Assembly: GCF_000612585.1 (NCBI RefSeq)
Contig: NZ_JFCA01000054.1
Span: 1 to 44,489, forward strand
Length of the DNA stretch: 44,489 bases
Reading direction: 5' to 3'
From: Pseudomonas sp. CHM02
GTDB lineage: Bacteria > Pseudomonadota > Gammaproteobacteria > Pseudomonadales > Pseudomonadaceae
Shown here: positions 42,460-44,489 of the stretch, one piece after another
Position numbering within the stretch: position 1 is the stretch's first letter
Layout of the letters: every line of letters begins with the position of its first letter
Translations under genes and position numbers: made by a program
The notes under the pieces: model-generated
What the model saw: the letters and a program-made list of their open reading frames with translations, nothing else
The model's database searches: none
What the model was told of the DNA's origin: nothing

Positions 42460-43143
42460 ATGTTTGAATCTTTGCTTCCTGGTGAACAGATCTTTGCAGT
42501 CATGAGCACTGCCAGTGACGCCCAGCCCCTTGACGCTTGGCGGGCGCTCGCCACCGGAGCCCCGCTGCAGCCCATCTGGGCCGGAACGGCCTATGCGACA
42601 TGGGATGAGGTCATGCCCTATGTGGGCATCGTCGCGCCGGGCAGCCCTTTTATCGATTGGGCCGCGTCCACTGATTCCACGGATTGGGGTTGGCTGGCCA
42701 TATCGTCCCACTCGCTGGAAACGGTGACTGCACACCTGCAAGGCCTGACCAAGGTGTACCTGCCGGATGACATTGAGGTGTTTTTGCGGTTCTGGGATGG
42801 CGCTCAATTGCTGCCGATCCTTCAGCAGTCGGGCGATGAGATACTGCCGGTGTTCCAGCGCTACTTGATCAATGGGCAGTCGCTGGCGGTCGCCACTGGC
42901 CCGGTCCCTGCCGCCAAAGCGAGTCCGTGGTGGCGAGTACCTGCGCCGTTACTGCAACACCTGGCCGAGCAATCGCCGCAAACCCTGATCGATAACCTCC
43001 TGCAATGGCTCGAAGAACAACGCCCCGACCTCTACACCGCGTTCATGCCGACGACCTTGCAGCACAAGGTCGCTTACTTCGCGCGCCGCCAGGCTCTCAG
43101 CCATCAGGGTTTGGCCGACTACCTGGCTTCAGAGCTGAGTTGA
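42460..43143 (+). CDS. DUF4123 type VI effector adaptor
   Basis: A 227-residue cytoplasmic protein of the DUF4123 (Tap/TEC) type, which loads an effector on its cognate VgrG. Supporting segments are YATWDEVMPYVGIVAPGSPF, GWGWLAISSHSLE-like text near residue 75, and VFLRFWDGAQLLPILQ near residue 103, plus its place 21 bp after vgrG with AAGGA before the ATG. Normally the effector gene comes next; here the next gene is rlmJ, 97 bp downstream. The client is therefore missing from this site. Confidence 0.88.
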   Translation: MFESLLPGEQIFAVMSTASDAQPLDAWRALATGAPLQPIWAGTAYATWDEVMPYVGIVAPGSPFIDWAASTDSTDWGWLAISSHSLETVTAHLQGLTKVYLPDDIEVFLRFWDGAQLLPILQQSGDEILPVFQRYLINGQSLAVATGPVPAAKASPWWRVPAPLLQHLAEQSPQTLIDNLLQWLEEQRPDLYTAFMPTTLQHKVAYFARRQALSHQGLADYLASELS

Positions 43144-43240
43144 AGCCAGCGCGCCGTTTCGGCATAAGCACCGCCCGGCACGCCGCACTGCACCAACGCC
43201 CGCGTAAAAGGTAAACTTCGCCCCCTGCGCAGGAGCAACC

Positions 43241-44077
43241 ATGAATTATCGTCACGCCTTTCACGCCGGCAACCATGCCGATGTCTTCAAACACCTGACC
43301 TTGACCCGCCTCATCGCCCTGATGTCGCGCAAGGAGCAGCCGTTCGCGTACCTCGATACTCACGCCGGGATCGGTCTGTACGACCTGCAGGGCGACCAGG
43401 CCAACCGCACCGGTGAGTACCTGGAAGGCATCGCCCGCCTGTGGGGCGAAAGCGACCTGCCGCCGCTGACCGCCGACTACATGCGCGTGCTGCATGAGAT
43501 GAACCCGGATGGTGAGTTGCGCTACTACCCCGGTTCGCCGGAGCTGGCGCGACGCCTCACCCGCGCGCAGGACCGTGTGCTGCTCAATGAAAAGCACCCG
43601 GAAGACGGCGTGTTGCTCAAGGACAACATGAAAGGTGATCGTCGTGTGAAGGTGCACCTGGGCGAAGGCTGGCATGTGCCGCGAGCCCTGCTGCCGGTGC
43701 CGGAAAAACGTGCCTTGATGCTCATCGACCCGCCATTCGAGAAGCTCGACGAGATGCAACGCTGCGCGGCATCCCTCAAAGAGGCGGTGGGACGCATGCG
43801 CCAGACCGTCGCGGCGATCTGGTATCCGGTGAAGGATCAACGCATGTTGCGCCGTTTCTATCAGGACCTGGCCGGCACCGGTGCGCCGAAGTTGCTGCGT
43901 GTGGAATTGCTGGTGCACCCGCTGGACACCCCCAACACCCTGACTGGCTCGGGCCTGGCGATCGCCAACCCGCCATGGGGTTTGGAAGAGGAACTGCGTG
44001 AGCTGCTGCCGTGGCTGTCCAGGAAGCTTGGGCAGACCCAGGGTGGATGGCAGATGGATTGGCTGATCGCTGAATAA
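43241..44077 (+). CDS. rlmJ: 23S rRNA adenine-N6 methyltransferase RlmJ
   Basis: A 278-residue enzyme that methylates adenine 2030 of 23S rRNA. Family features are the N-terminal MNYRHAFHAGNHADVFKH, AYLDTHAGIGLYDL as the SAM-binding segment and the catalytic-site LMLIDPPFE near residue 165, with AIWYPVKD later. ATG at 43241 has an AGGAG site. It is a single-gene unit. Its last 84 bases are repeated downstream at 44319-44402. Confidence 0.96.
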   Translation: MNYRHAFHAGNHADVFKHLTLTRLIALMSRKEQPFAYLDTHAGIGLYDLQGDQANRTGEYLEGIARLWGESDLPPLTADYMRVLHEMNPDGELRYYPGSPELARRLTRAQDRVLLNEKHPEDGVLLKDNMKGDRRVKVHLGEGWHVPRALLPVPEKRALMLIDPPFEKLDEMQRCAASLKEAVGRMRQTVAAIWYPVKDQRMLRRFYQDLAGTGAPKLLRVELLVHPLDTPNTLTGSGLAIANPPWGLEEELRELLPWLSRKLGQTQGGWQMDWLIAE

Positions 44078-44096
44078 ACAGCGACGAGCGGGCTGT

Positions 44097-44228
44097 TGTG
44101 GTGAGCGAGCTTGCTCGCGCTGGGCTGCACGGCAGCCCCAAAACCCGTCGCCACGGTCTACTTGAAAAACCGCAGCGGCCTTGTAGGGGCCGCTGCGCGC
44201 CCCAGCCCGAGCAAGCTCGCTCACCACA
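44097..44228. repeat. REPIN (TGTGGTGAGCGAGCTTGCTCGCGCTGGG family)
   Basis: The left arm TGTGGTGAGCGAGCTTGCTC and right arm GAGCAAGCTCGCTCACCACA enclose inner pairing segments (CAGCGGCC and GGCCGCTG). It is the same family as 3649-3779. A second left arm lies at 44422 in the duplicated unit and is cut by the window end. Confidence 0.88.
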
Positions 44229-44318
44229 GGGGATTTGTGTCACCACAAGATGGCTTCAGATCGGGCAGGTCACGCCCGTGCCGCCAATCCAGTTCCCAGA
44301 ACATTTTCAGCAAAGCAG

Positions 44319-44402
44319 CTGCGTGAGCTGCTGCCGTGGCTGTCCAGGAAGCTTGGGCAGACCCCGGGTGGGTGGCAGATGCATTGGCTGATCGCTGAAT
44401 AA
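44319..44402 (+). pseudogene. rlmJ 3' fragment (27 codons, duplicated)
   Basis: This copy of the last 84 bases of rlmJ matches in the same frame up to the stop, ending HWLIAE where the gene has DWLIAE; one Gln is also changed to Pro and one codon is silent. It lacks the SAM-binding and catalytic parts and any start signal, so it is a non-functional remnant of the tandem duplication. Confidence 0.85.
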
Positions 44403-44489
44403 ACAGTGCCGACCGGGCTGTTGTGGTGAGCGAGCTTGCTCGCGCTGGGCTGCACGGCAGCCCCAAAACCCGTCACCACGGTCTATCTG

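Larger units (their letters stand above)
43994..44489. repeat. Tandem duplication, 325-bp unit (rlmJ 3' end plus REPIN)
   Basis: The unit beginning at 43994, inside rlmJ, starts again at 44319, an offset of exactly 325 bp. It contains the last 27 codons and stop of rlmJ, the GTGGTGAGCGAGC REPIN and about 90 bp of unmatched sequence. The second copy runs to the window end and carries several substitutions, so it is not recent or an assembly duplicate. More copies may follow outside the window. Confidence 0.88.

Noticed and set aside
43097..44227. Long minus-strand frame over rlmJ as a possible type VI effector or immunity gene
   Set aside because: It is antisense to rlmJ with shadow-like composition, and part of it is simply translated REPIN sequence.
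1..44489. tRNA or rRNA genes
   Set aside because: The intergenic gaps were read on both strands and no cloverleaf or rRNA segment was recognised.

Overview
The window looks like chromosomal DNA of a Pseudomonas, most likely the P. fluorescens group. It is GC-rich. It carries several REP/REPIN families of the kind common in that group. Its housekeeping genes are Pseudomonas-type: hemE, a YnfM/LysR pair, orphan ParA, trxC, selO, MscK, a NhaP2/CvrA antiporter, trifunctional PutA beside PutP, and rlmJ. No database was searched, so the taxonomy and family names rest on reading the protein sequences.

Layout. 1-3.6 kb: hemE, a YnfM-type MFS transporter and its divergent LysR regulator. 3.8-21.2 kb, minus strand: one nearly gapless operon of 19 genes that reads as a complete aryl polyene (APE) type II polyketide locus. 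In transcription order it encodes a chain-length-factor-like KS, a PlsC-type acyltransferase, two ACPs, a small membrane protein, an acyl-activating ligase fused to a hot-dog dehydratase, a GT2 glycosyltransferase, an LpxL-type acyltransferase, an aromatic amino acid ammonia-lyase, a thioesterase, a LolA-like carrier, an MMPL/RND exporter, a flavin halogenase-like protein, a methyltransferase, a DUF3261 lipoprotein, a KS, a dehydratase, a ketoreductase, a second KS and a terminal lipoprotein. A sigma70-like promoter (TTGCTA-17-GATAAT) with 21-bp phased repeats directly upstream of it sits before the first gene. 21.5-24.5 kb: orphan ParA, trxC, selO. 24.5-29.7 kb: MscK-like channel and K+/H+ antiporter, probably co-transcribed with selO. 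29.9-34.1 kb: a chemoreceptor, a ZapB-like/ZapA-like pair and an acyl-CoA dehydrogenase. 34.4-40.3 kb: divergent putA and putP, with five GTTGCA-type PutA operator cores between them. 40.5-43.1 kb: an isolated VgrG and DUF4123 adaptor with no effector gene beside them. 43.2-44.5 kb: rlmJ, followed by a diverged 325-bp tandem duplication of its 3' end.

How the APE genes probably work together: the lyase makes an aryl acrylate; the ligase loads it on an ACP; the KS/chain-length factor, ketoreductase and dehydratases extend it to a polyene; the methyltransferase, and perhaps the halogenase-like enzyme, decorate the aryl head; the acyltransferases and glycosyltransferase attach it to a lipid or sugar anchor; and the MMPL protein, LolA-like carrier and DUF3261 lipoprotein carry it to the outer membrane.

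Most unusual points: a REPIN inserted in frame at the start of the LolA-like gene, which pushes its signal peptide about 40 residues inward; the ligase-dehydratase fusion; a halogenase-like flavoprotein that keeps halogenase motifs; the phased repeats at the operon promoter; and the orphan VgrG/adaptor pair.
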